From Hyphomicrobiales bacterium (GTDB lineage Bacteria > Pseudomonadota > Alphaproteobacteria > Rhizobiales > Devosiaceae): 12,907 nt of DNA. Location: the NCBI GenBank assembly GCA_028290345.1, contig JAQGKB010000286.1:1-12907 (forward strand), written 5' to 3'. The notes beneath the pieces were generated by a model. That model saw only the letters and a list, made by a program, of their open reading frames with translations. It was not told the origin of the DNA and made no database searches. The stretch's first letter is position 1. The number at the start of each line of letters is the position of its first letter. The translations under genes and the position numbers were made by a program. This document shows, one piece after another, positions 6,410-12,907 of this stretch.

Positions 6410-6605
6410 ACGCCTCGTAGGCAGCATTGGCGTCGGCATAGGCTTCCTGGCGATCGACGTTCCAATAGCTCAGCTCGTCGAGCGGAATGGTCTTGTCAGT
6501 GATCGCACAGCGCACAAAGCGGCCGGGCCGCAGGACGACATAGTCGCCGTCGAGATACCGGATTACCGCCTCACTGGGGGCAAAGCCCTTGTCAAAAATA
6601 TTCAT
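6387..6605 (-). CDS. DUF2093 small conserved protein
   Basis: This 72-residue protein of unknown function matches DUF2093: AVIRYLDGDYVVLRPGRFVRCAITDKTIPLDELSYWNVDRQEAYA (13-57). The pattern 'I-x-Y-L-D-G-D, V-L-x-P-G-x-F-V-x-C-A-V-T, I-P-L-D-x-L-x-Y-W-x-V-x-R-Q-E-A-Y' is nearly invariant in the family as I recall it. ATG at 6605 has GAGG about nine bases upstream. It starts 46 bases past the xseA stop and overlaps the next gene, so these probably form one minus-strand transcript. In other Hyphomicrobiales it commonly follows lpxK. Confidence 0.85.
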   Translation of the reverse strand: MNIFDKGFAPSEAVIRYLDGDYVVLRPGRFVRCAITDKTIPLDELSYWNVDRQEAYADANAAYEAYVRYGLG

Positions 6606-6651
6606 GCTATCGCCTCGTCAACACCGCACATATAGGAGAAAAAAGCGCCGA

Positions 6652-8145
6652 TCAAAAGAGTTCCGGCTGGCCATCGTCGTTTCCGCGCGGCGGCTTGGGT
6701 TTTTTGGGCTTGGCCAGCGTCGGCGACACGGTATCCACCGCCACCACGCCGATTTCGCCATCGGCGAATTCGATACCGAGCGCATCGCCGGATTCAACGA
6801 AGCGCTTCGAACGCACCAATTCGCCCGAGGCGTCCTTGATCAGGGCAAAACCGCGCGCCAGCACGCTCTTGTAGCTGAGCGATACCAAGAACTTATCCAG
6901 TTCACCCAGCTTGCGCTGCCGCTCGATGAGCATGCGGCGGAACGCGGGTTCGAGGCGCGGCGACACTGGATCGAGGCGCAGCCGGGCGCGGGCGGCGGTA
7001 TGGCCGAGCGCGGCCGGAGCACGGCGCGATGCGTCGTCGAGCCGTTTGCTCAGATCGTTAAGGCGCTGGTGCAGGAGACGCGGCGCGAGGCGCGGCGAAA
7101 CGCGCCCGAGATCGATGGTCTTGCGCTGGCCGGCATGGCGCAGTGCCGCAAAGAGATTGGTCGCGGCATGATCGACCCGCTGGCGGGCTGTCGCAACCAG
7201 ATCGATTGGGCGCGGCAGGCCGGAGGCGGCGGCGCGCAGCCGGTCGCGATTGCTGGAGATGACCCGCCGGGTCGCCGCGCGCTCGCGGCCGCCGAGGTCA
7301 TCGACATAGCCGATGAGCTCGGCCCGCACCGGCACAGCTGCTTCGGCGGCTGCGGTCGGCGTCGGAGCGCGCATGTCGGCGGCGTAGTCGACCAGCGTCG
7401 TATCGGTCTCGTGGCCGACGGCCGAAATGATCGGGATGGCGCTCTCGGCAACGGCGCGCACTACGATTTCCTCGTTGAAGCCCCAAAGGTCCTCGATCGA
7501 GCCGCCACCGCGGGCGACGATCAGCAGGTCCGGCCGGGGGATGGTGCCGTTGATAGTGAAGGCATTGAAACCCTCGATGGCGGCGGTGACTTCGGCAGCG
7601 CAGGTATCGCCCTGCACGCGCACCGGCCAGACCAGCACGTGGCTCGGAAAGCGATCGTCGAGCCGGTGCAGGATATCGCGGATTACCGCGCCGGTCGGCG
7701 AGGTGATGACGCCGATGACACGCGGCAGATAGGGCAGCGCGCGCTTGCGTTCCTTGGCGAACAGTCCCTCGGCGAGGAGTTTCTTGCGCCGCGCTTCGAG
7801 CAGCGCCATCAGCGCACCGGCCCCGGCGGGCTCGATCTGCTCGATGACGATCTGGTATTTCGAGGAGCGCGGGAACGTGGTCAGCCGGCCGGTCGCGATG
7901 ATCTCCAGGCCCTCTTCCGGCTTGAACAGCAGGCGCGGCCAACTGCCCTTCCACACCACGGCATCGATCGAGGCGTCGGCGTCCTTCAGGGTGAAATAGG
8001 CGTGCCCGGACGAGTGCTGGCCGCGAAAGCCCGAGATCTCGCCGCGCACACGCACATAGCCAAACGCATCCTCGACGGTGCGTTTTACCGCCGTGGCGAT
8101 TTCGGAAACGGTGAATTCTGCAACGTTGGTGCGAGTATCTTCCAT
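6652..8145 (-). CDS. xseA: Exodeoxyribonuclease VII large subunit
   Basis: This 497-residue protein is the large subunit of exonuclease VII, a metal-independent single-strand-specific DNase that works with several XseB subunits in repair and ssDNA removal. The N-terminal OB-fold (about 10-105) contains VRGEISGFRGQHSSGHAYFTLKD. The catalytic domain has VIGVITSPTGAVIRDI (143-158), PDLLIVARGGGSIEDLW..FNEE (205-226) and the highly conserved SAVGHETDTTLVDYAADMRAPTPTAAAE (241-268). An Arg-rich helical region follows, and the tail is KPKKPKPPRG..QPELF. ATG at 8145 is chosen because the conserved EFTVSEI comes ten residues later; a longer frame to 8232 has no support. The ribosome-binding site is weak. 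It diverges from purD over 118 bases; xseB is not in the window. Confidence 0.95.
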   Translation of the reverse strand: MEDTRTNVAEFTVSEIATAVKRTVEDAFGYVRVRGEISGFRGQHSSGHAYFTLKDADASIDAVVWKGSWPRLLFKPEEGLEIIATGRLTTFPRSSKYQIVIEQIEPAGAGALMALLEARRKKLLAEGLFAKERKRALPYLPRVIGVITSPTGAVIRDILHRLDDRFPSHVLVWPVRVQGDTCAAEVTAAIEGFNAFTINGTIPRPDLLIVARGGGSIEDLWGFNEEIVVRAVAESAIPIISAVGHETDTTLVDYAADMRAPTPTAAAEAAVPVRAELIGYVDDLGGRERAATRRVISSNRDRLRAAASGLPRPIDLVATARQRVDHAATNLFAALRHAGQRKTIDLGRVSPRLAPRLLHQRLNDLSKRLDDASRRAPAALGHTAARARLRLDPVSPRLEPAFRRMLIERQRKLGELDKFLVSLSYKSVLARGFALIKDASGELVRSKRFVESGDALGIEFADGEIGVVAVDTVSPTLAKPKKPKPPRGNDDGQPELF

Positions 8146-8189
8146 TGGTTTTTCGTGCGCTATCGATGGGAGTCGGTCAAGAGGCGTGG

Positions 8190-8209
8190 CTGCGCTTGTC
8201 CCAGCGCAG
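8190..8209 (+). promoter_or_regulatory. Small hairpin in the xseA-purD divergent region
   Basis: CTGCGCT (8190-8196) pairs perfectly with AGCGCAG (8203-8209) around a six-base loop, 54 bases upstream of the purD start. It could be part of a leader structure or an operator. I see no purine riboswitch core or clear promoter here, so a function is not established. Confidence 0.25.
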
Positions 8210-8263
8210 GCTTTGGTGCATGACGCGCGCAATGGTTCGAGGTCTTACCGCGAGGGCACGCAG

Positions 8264-9556
8264 ATGCGCATTTTGTTGATTGGATCGGGCGGACGCGAAC
8301 ACGCCCTAGCGTGGAAGATGGTGCAGTCGCCGCGCCTGGACAAGCTTTTCGTCGCTCCCGGTAATGGCGGCACGGCGACAATCGCCGAAAATGTCGCGCT
8401 CGATATCACTGATCATGCCGCGATCATCGCATTCGCCAAGGCGCAGGGGATTGATTTCGTGGTCATCGGCCCGGATGCCCAAGTCGTGGCCGGTTTGGGC
8501 GATGACGTGCGCGCCGCCGGCATCGATTGCTTCGGCCCGAGCAAGGCAGCTGCGCAGCTTGAGGGCAGCAAGGGTTTTACAAAAGCGCTCTGTGATGAGA
8601 TGGGCATTCCCACCGCCGCCTATGCCCGGTTTTCCGAGGAAGTGCCGGCGCTGGCCTATGTGCGGGCTCAGGGCGCGCCGATTGTGATCAAGGCCGACGG
8701 CTTGGCGGCAGGCAAGGGCGTGACCGTGGCAATGACGCTTGCCGACGCGGAAGCCGCCGTCAGCGATTGCTTTGCCGGCGCGTTCGGCGCGGCGGGCGCC
8801 GAGGTGGTGATAGAGGAATTCCTAGTAGGCGAAGAGGCGAGCCTGTTTGCGATCTGCGATGGCGAACGCTTCATCATCTTGCCCTCCGCGCAGGATCACA
8901 AGCAGGCATTTGATGGCGACAAGGGGCCGAACACCGGCGGCATGGGCGCCTATTCCCCCGCCCCGGTGATGACGCCCGAAATGCTGGAGCGCACTCGGCG
9001 CGAGATCATTGAGCCGACTGTACGCGGCATGGCGGCGCGCGGCACGCCGTTCGCCGGGGTGCTGTTCGCCGGGCTGATGATCACCCAGGATGGGCCGAAG
9101 CTCATCGAATACAATGCCCGTTTCGGCGATCCCGAATGCCAGGTGCTGATGCTGCGGCTGAAATCGGACGTGCTTGATCTGCTGCTGGGCGCAGCGAAGG
9201 GCGATCTTTCCGGGGTGGTGCCGGAATGGCGCGACGAAGCGGCGCTGACGGTGGTGCTGGCGACCGAGGGCTACCCCGGCAGCTATGGCAAGGGCAGCGA
9301 GATCAAGGGCGCCGAGGGACTCGACAGCGACGTGCTGCAGGTTTTCCATGCCGCCACCAAGCGCGACGGCAATAAGCTCCTCGCCAATGGTGGGCGCGTA
9401 CTCAATATCACCGCACTCGGCAAGACCGTGGCGGAAGCGCAAGACCGCGCCTATGCCGCGATCGCACAGATCGATTGGCCGGAAGGCTTTCGCCGGCGTG
9501 ACATTGGCTGGCGCGCCGTGGCGCGGGAAAAGGCCGGAACCTCTTATAAACCTTGA
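8264..9556 (+). CDS. purD: Phosphoribosylamine-glycine ligase (GAR synthetase)
   Basis: This 430-residue cytosolic enzyme joins glycine to 5-phosphoribosylamine with ATP, the second step of purine synthesis. ATG at 8264 has GAGGG nine bases upstream and begins MRILLIGSGGREHALAWK, the standard PurD start. ATP-grasp marks follow: FGPSKAAAQLEGSKGFTK (90-107), IVIKADGLAAGKGV (140-153), VIEEFLVGEEAS (182-193), GPNTGGMGAYSPAP (221-234), EYNARFGDPECQVLM (282-296) and the C-terminal NGGRVLNITALG. VIGPDAQVVAGLGDD (67-81) departs from the usual VGPEAPLVAG at two or three positions. A frame open to 8078 is not used. It starts divergent from xseA; the patatin gene follows after 36 bases and may be cotranscribed. 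Confidence 0.97.
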   Translation: MRILLIGSGGREHALAWKMVQSPRLDKLFVAPGNGGTATIAENVALDITDHAAIIAFAKAQGIDFVVIGPDAQVVAGLGDDVRAAGIDCFGPSKAAAQLEGSKGFTKALCDEMGIPTAAYARFSEEVPALAYVRAQGAPIVIKADGLAAGKGVTVAMTLADAEAAVSDCFAGAFGAAGAEVVIEEFLVGEEASLFAICDGERFIILPSAQDHKQAFDGDKGPNTGGMGAYSPAPVMTPEMLERTRREIIEPTVRGMAARGTPFAGVLFAGLMITQDGPKLIEYNARFGDPECQVLMLRLKSDVLDLLLGAAKGDLSGVVPEWRDEAALTVVLATEGYPGSYGKGSEIKGAEGLDSDVLQVFHAATKRDGNKLLANGGRVLNITALGKTVAEAQDRAYAAIAQIDWPEGFRRRDIGWRAVAREKAGTSYKP

Positions 9557-9592
9557 GCGTCTACCCTAGATCAAGTGGGAGAGGAGCCTGCC

Positions 9593-10495
9593 ATGGGTGG
9601 TCTTGCCGATCCTAGAATTGGGGTAGCGCTCGGCGGCGGTTCCGCCCGCGGGCTGATGCATGTTTCCTACATCGAGGCCATGGATGAGCTTGGCCTGAAG
9701 CCAGCGACCATCGCCGGCACCTCGATCGGCTCGCTGATCGGGGCCGGCTGGGCCAGCGGCATGAGCGGCCAGGAATTGCGCCAGCATTCGTTCGAAATGC
9801 TCGGCACCATGCGGTTGATCATGGGGCGGCTGTGGACGACGCAGGTGCGCGGCCTGCGCGGCATCTTCACCAACGGCATTCCGATCCAGCTCGATGCAGC
9901 GCGCATCGTCGACAGCTTCCTGCCCGCGGGCTTTCCCGAGGATTTTCGCGAGTTGAAACTACCGCTTTATGTGGTGGCGACCGACTATCAATCCTGGCAC
10001 CAGGTGGTGTTCAGCACAGGGCCCATGCGGCCGGCGATTGCCGGTTCGATTGCCATTCCGAGCTTTTTCAAGCCCGTGCCATTCGCCCATCACCTGCTGG
10101 TCGATGGCGGGGTAACCAACCCGTTGCCGCTCGACCAGGCGGCTGCCGATACCGATATCCTCGTTGGGATCGACGTCAATGGCGACCCGTCAGAGCAATT
10201 GACCAAGTCCGATCCGAAGATGTTCGACGTGTGGTTCGGCTCGGCGCAGATCATGATGCATGCGCTGATCGCCCACACCATGGCCGCCTACCCGCCGGAC
10301 GTCTACGTTCGGCCGCATGTGCACAAATTCGGCGCGATGGAATTCTGGCGCGTACGCGAGATCATAGAGCATGCCGACAAGGAGAAGGATAACTTCAAGC
10401 GCCAGCTGACGCGCAAGCTCGATGACTTCATCGCAAACCAGCAAAAAAACTCCGCAGCAGTGCTGCCGATCGCACTTCGCCCAAGCCGGAAATGA
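9593..10495 (+). CDS. Patatin-like phospholipase (RssA-like)
   Basis: This 300-residue protein is a predicted Ser-Asp dyad acyl hydrolase. The oxyanion glycine loop is ALGGGSARGLMH (12-23), the nucleophile elbow is GTSIGS with Ser44, and the aspartate is Asp171 in LLVDGGVTNPLPLDQA. PAIAGSIAIPSFFKPV (147-162) is also typical of bacterial RssA-type patatins. There is no signal peptide, so it should act in the cytosol or at the inner membrane on phospholipids or acyl-lipids. ATG at 9593 has GGAGAGGAG ending seven bases upstream; a GTG at 9575 falls before that site. After about residue 225 the helical C-terminus is basic, and the last 22 codons overlap the 3' end of tadA on the other strand. Confidence 0.9.
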   Translation: MGGLADPRIGVALGGGSARGLMHVSYIEAMDELGLKPATIAGTSIGSLIGAGWASGMSGQELRQHSFEMLGTMRLIMGRLWTTQVRGLRGIFTNGIPIQLDAARIVDSFLPAGFPEDFRELKLPLYVVATDYQSWHQVVFSTGPMRPAIAGSIAIPSFFKPVPFAHHLLVDGGVTNPLPLDQAAADTDILVGIDVNGDPSEQLTKSDPKMFDVWFGSAQIMMHALIAHTMAAYPPDVYVRPHVHKFGAMEFWRVREIIEHADKEKDNFKRQLTRKLDDFIANQQKNSAAVLPIALRPSRK

Positions 10496-10877
10496 TCTCC
10501 GGCGCGTGATGGCATGAGGGCTGCGCGAACAGCCGCACGCCGTTATCCACCGCTCCGGCCTTGAGATCCTCGGCCCCATAATAGAGTCGCCGCACCCGGG
10601 CATGGGCCATGGCCCCGGCGCACATGGCGCAAGGCTCCAGCGTCACATAGAGATCGCAGCCGTCGAGCCGGCCGGTGCCGCGCTTCGCGAGCGCCGCCCG
10701 GATGGCGAGCATTTCGGCGTGCGCGGTGGGATCATTGAGCTCGCGCATGCGGTTGCGCTCAGCGGCCAGCACCTCGCCATTGTGCATGATCACCACCCCG
10801 ACGGGGGCTTCGCCGGCCTTCCCAGCCGCTTCGGCGAGCGCCAGGGCTTGATCCATGGGGGTGAGAGTGATCGGCAT
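10428..10877 (-). CDS. tadA: tRNA-specific adenosine deaminase
   Basis: This 149-residue zinc enzyme deaminates A34 to inosine in the tRNA-Arg(ACG) anticodon, which is essential in most bacteria. The cytidine-deaminase fold is complete: His53 and Glu55 in NDPTAHAEMLAI (His as zinc ligand, Glu as proton shuttle) and Cys83 and Cys86 in LYVTLEPCAMCAGAMAHARV. GEAPVGVVI near the start and the DNG and LLRSFFAGLR segments near the end are also typical. ATG at 10877 gives MPITLTPMDQALALAEAAG; an ATG seven codons later (10856) is a real alternative, since neither has a strong ribosome-binding site. A much longer open frame upstream is antisense to mutL and not part of the gene. It converges on the patatin gene with a 68-base overlap and diverges from mutL. 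Confidence 0.95.
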   Translation of the reverse strand: MPITLTPMDQALALAEAAGKAGEAPVGVVIMHNGEVLAAERNRMRELNDPTAHAEMLAIRAALAKRGTGRLDGCDLYVTLEPCAMCAGAMAHARVRRLYYGAEDLKAGAVDNGVRLFAQPSCHHAPEIISGLGEVRSAALLRSFFAGLR

Positions 10878-10982
10878 TTCCGGGTGGTAGCAGGTTTGGG
10901 GCGTGGGCAAAATAGGGCGCGGTGGCGGAACCGCTTCGGCCCGGCCGGCGCATCGCTTATGATGGGGCGAAGGAGAATCACC

Positions 10983-12761
10983 ATGCGCATCCGGCAATTG
11001 CCCGATGATCTCGTCAACCGCATCGCCGCCGGCGAAGTGGTGGAGCGGCCGGCCAGCGTCGTCAAGGAACTGGTCGAGAACGCCATCGATGCGGGGGCCA
11101 GCCGCATCGTCGTGACCACGGCGGGCGGCGGCAAGGCGCTGATCCGCATCGAAGACAATGGCGTGGGCATGGATCGCGACGACCTGCTGCTCTCGGTCGA
11201 GCGGCACGCCACCTCCAAGCTCCCCAATGACGGGCTCGACGACATCCGCACGCTGGGGTTCCGCGGCGAAGCGCTGGCCTCGATCGGGGCGGTGTCGGAC
11301 TTGACCATCTCGACCCGGACGGAGGGCGCACCGAGCGGCCTGCGGCTCGAGGTGCGGCGCAATCTCAAGCAGCCGCCGGTACCGCAGGCGATGAACCGGG
11401 GCACCATCGTCGAGGTACGGGAGTTGTTCGCCGGGGTCCCGGCCCGGCTCAAATTCCTCAAGAGCGACCGTGCGGAAGCCGGGGCGATTGCCGATGTGGT
11501 GCGACGGCTGGCGATGGCCAATCCGGAGGTGCATTTCCTGCTCGATGGCGCCGATCGCAGCCCGCTCAACTGGCCGGCGCAGGCCGGCGACGGCGCGTTG
11601 GCGGCGCGGCTCGGGCAAGTGATGGGCGCCGATTTCGGCGAAAACGCCATAGCCCTGGGGCTGGCGCGGCACGGCGTGGTGGTGGCCGGGCTCGCGGCGC
11701 TGCCGACGTTTTCGCGCGCCAACAGCCTGAGCCAGTTCTATTTCGTCAACGGCCGCTCGGTGCGCGACAAGGTGCTGATCGGGGCGGTGAGGGCGGCCTA
11801 CGCCGATTTCCTCTACCGCGACCGCTTTCCGGTGATCGCGCTGTTTCTCGCCATCGATCCGGGCGAGGTCGATGTCAACGTGCATCCGGCCAAGGCCGAA
11901 CTGCGGTTTCGCGATGCCGGTGCGGTGCGCTCGGCGGTGATCCGGGCGATCGGGGAGGCGCTGAGTGCCGCCGGGTTCCGCTCGTCCTCGACCGTCGGCG
12001 ATTCGATGATGGAGGCGTTCCGGGTGCCCGAGCCGGCGGCGGCTCCAAGCTATAGCGCGGCTGCCGCGAGCTATGGTTTTGCCGAGCCAGCGCGGGCCTA
12101 CGAGCCGGCGGGTTTTTCTCGCTTCGCCGAGCCGAGTGCCCGGGCCGAACTGGCCGAAATGCCGCCGCAGCCCGACCAGACTTACCCGCTCGGGGTGGCG
12201 CGGACGCAGATGTTCGAGAATTTCATCGTGGCGCAGAACGGCGACAGCCTGGTGCTGGTGGATCAGCATGCGGCGCATGAGCGGCTGGTCTATGAGCGGT
12301 TCAAGAGCCAGCTCGGCTCCGGGCCGGTGCCGAGCCAGGCGCACCTGATCCCGGTGGTGATCGAGCTGCCGGAGGACGATTGTGCGCGGTTGGAGGAAGC
12401 CGCGCCGACGCTGGAACGGCTGGGACTTTATCTCGAGCGCTTCGGCGCGCGGGCGGTCGCGGTGCGCGAAACCCCTGCCCTGCTCGGACAAACCGACGTC
12501 GAGGGGCTGGTGCGCGATCTCGCCGATGGGCTGGCGGAATGGGACAGCGCCGCGGCGCTGTCGGACCGGATGGAGGCGATCATCGCCCGCATGGCCTGCC
12601 ACGGCTCGGTCCGCTCGGGCCGGATCTTGCGTGTCGACGAAATGAACGCGCTGCTGCGCGACATGGAAGCGACGCCGCATTCGGGCCAGTGCATTCATGG
12701 GCGGCCGACATATGTGGAATTGAAGCTCAAGGACATCGAGCGGCTGTTCGGCCGGCGATAG
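10983..12761 (+). CDS. mutL: DNA mismatch repair protein MutL with endonuclease motif
   Basis: This 592-residue protein links MutS mismatch recognition to strand removal. ATG at 10983 has AAGGAGAA upstream, and the start MRIRQLPDDLVNRIAAGEVV is standard. The GHKL ATPase has Glu29 and Asn33 in KELVENAIDAGA, Asp58 in IEDNGVGM, RHATSKL (74-80) and GFRGEALASI (92-101). The transducer domain includes FVNGRSVRDK (254-263) and DVNVHPAK (297-304). A linker at about 340-400 carries FAEP, YEP and FAEP repeats. The C-terminal domain has the metal-dependent nicking motif DQHAAHERLVYE (427-438), plus ACHGSVRSG (538-546) and QCIHGRP (569-575). MutL of this type nicks the new strand itself, as in bacteria lacking MutH. 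It diverges from tadA over 105 bases. Confidence 0.97.
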   Translation: MRIRQLPDDLVNRIAAGEVVERPASVVKELVENAIDAGASRIVVTTAGGGKALIRIEDNGVGMDRDDLLLSVERHATSKLPNDGLDDIRTLGFRGEALASIGAVSDLTISTRTEGAPSGLRLEVRRNLKQPPVPQAMNRGTIVEVRELFAGVPARLKFLKSDRAEAGAIADVVRRLAMANPEVHFLLDGADRSPLNWPAQAGDGALAARLGQVMGADFGENAIALGLARHGVVVAGLAALPTFSRANSLSQFYFVNGRSVRDKVLIGAVRAAYADFLYRDRFPVIALFLAIDPGEVDVNVHPAKAELRFRDAGAVRSAVIRAIGEALSAAGFRSSSTVGDSMMEAFRVPEPAAAPSYSAAAASYGFAEPARAYEPAGFSRFAEPSARAELAEMPPQPDQTYPLGVARTQMFENFIVAQNGDSLVLVDQHAAHERLVYERFKSQLGSGPVPSQAHLIPVVIELPEDDCARLEEAAPTLERLGLYLERFGARAVAVRETPALLGQTDVEGLVRDLADGLAEWDSAAALSDRMEAIIARMACHGSVRSGRILRVDEMNALLRDMEATPHSGQCIHGRPTYVELKLKDIERLFGRR

Positions 12762-12802
12762 GGCGAGCGCTAGCGCCGCGCGGTTTTCCCGGGCGGTGAC
12801 GC

Positions 12803-12868
12803 GGGGTTTGGGCGAGGCCGGCCTCGAGTTGGATAGTGATTTGGTGAGACCTGCCTCGCCCAAACCTC
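12803..12868. repeat. Long inverted repeat after mutL, possible terminator
   Basis: GGTTTGGGCGAGGC (12805-12818) pairs perfectly with GCCTCGCCCAAACC (12853-12866), and a G-T and a G-C pair extend the stem outwards. The 34-base loop includes part of a perfect 12-base palindrome, GAGGCCGGCCTC (12814-12825), which competes with the long stem. GGATTTTTGA follows at 12871-12880, so it may end the mutL transcript, but the loop is unusually long for a simple terminator. No gene is visible from 12762 to the window end. Confidence 0.5.
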
Positions 12869-12907
12869 CGGGATTTTTGACCCAGTGCCGTAAGAAGCCG
12901 CTTTCCG

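Noticed and set aside
6589..8223. 544-codon plus-strand open frame opposite xseA
   Set aside because: XseA motifs are unmistakable on the minus strand. The plus-strand frame is compositionally an antisense reading with no start signal.
8146..8263. Purine riboswitch upstream of purD
   Set aside because: No conserved aptamer core is visible; only one small hairpin is present.
10602..10982. In-frame N-terminal extension of mutL
   Set aside because: It overlaps tadA in antisense. Standard MutL sequence and a good ribosome-binding site begin at 10983.
10878..12863. Long minus-strand open frame running through mutL and continuing in frame into tadA
   Set aside because: Its upstream 660 or so residues are an antisense reading of mutL, rich in His, Arg and Pro as expected from GC-rich codon bias. 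Only the last 149 residues match a family (TadA).
1..12907. CRISPR array, tRNA or rRNA genes, insertion sequence, prophage or toxin-antitoxin module
   Set aside because: I see no spaced direct repeats, cloverleaf genes, transposase motifs or phage genes; the window is packed with recognisable core genes.

Overview
This is a GC-rich bacterial window of ordinary chromosomal housekeeping genes. It reads as alphaproteobacterial, most likely Hyphomicrobiales and possibly a Devosia-like lineage. The pointers are small families typical of that group (DUF4170, DUF2093, a DUF6101-like protein), a MutL with its own endonuclease motif, and palindromic intergenic repeats of a rhizobial type. The genus guess is weak. 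There are no RNA genes, CRISPR arrays, prophage genes or insertion sequences that I can see.

Layout: (i) 1-221 is the 3' end of a UbiA-type prenyltransferase, followed by two different palindromic repeats and a convergent secreted lytic transglycosylase with a SPOR-like tail (356-1279, minus). (ii) 1416-2399 is an aldo/keto reductase ending in a strong two-way terminator, which also faces a minus-strand DUF6101-like gene (2596-3138). (iii) A 307-base, comparatively AT-rich intergenic region precedes a plus-strand operon of three overlapping genes: a CysQ/inositol-monophosphatase-family phosphatase, DUF4170 and a DUF374 lysophospholipid-acyltransferase-like protein (3446-5249). (iv) Convergent to it is a minus-strand group, xseA - DUF2093 - LpxB-related glycosyltransferase-like gene (8145 down to 5246). 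(v) purD and a patatin-like phospholipase run on the plus strand (8264-10495). (vi) tadA (minus) and mutL (plus) diverge from 10878-10982, and the window ends in a non-coding tail with a 14-bp inverted repeat.

Most genes serve unrelated core tasks: quinone synthesis, peptidoglycan turnover, purine synthesis, tRNA editing, mismatch repair and exonuclease VII. The most interesting part is 3446-6605. From memory of related genomes, phosphatase - DUF4170 and DUF2093 usually flank the Kdo transferase (waaA) and lipid A 4'-kinase (lpxK) genes, close to mutL. Here those two genes are absent from that slot. It holds instead a DUF374 acyltransferase and a convergent LpxB-related gene, which share a CTAG as their stop codons. 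This may mark a remodelled outer-membrane lipid pathway, but that is an inference needing a whole-genome check.
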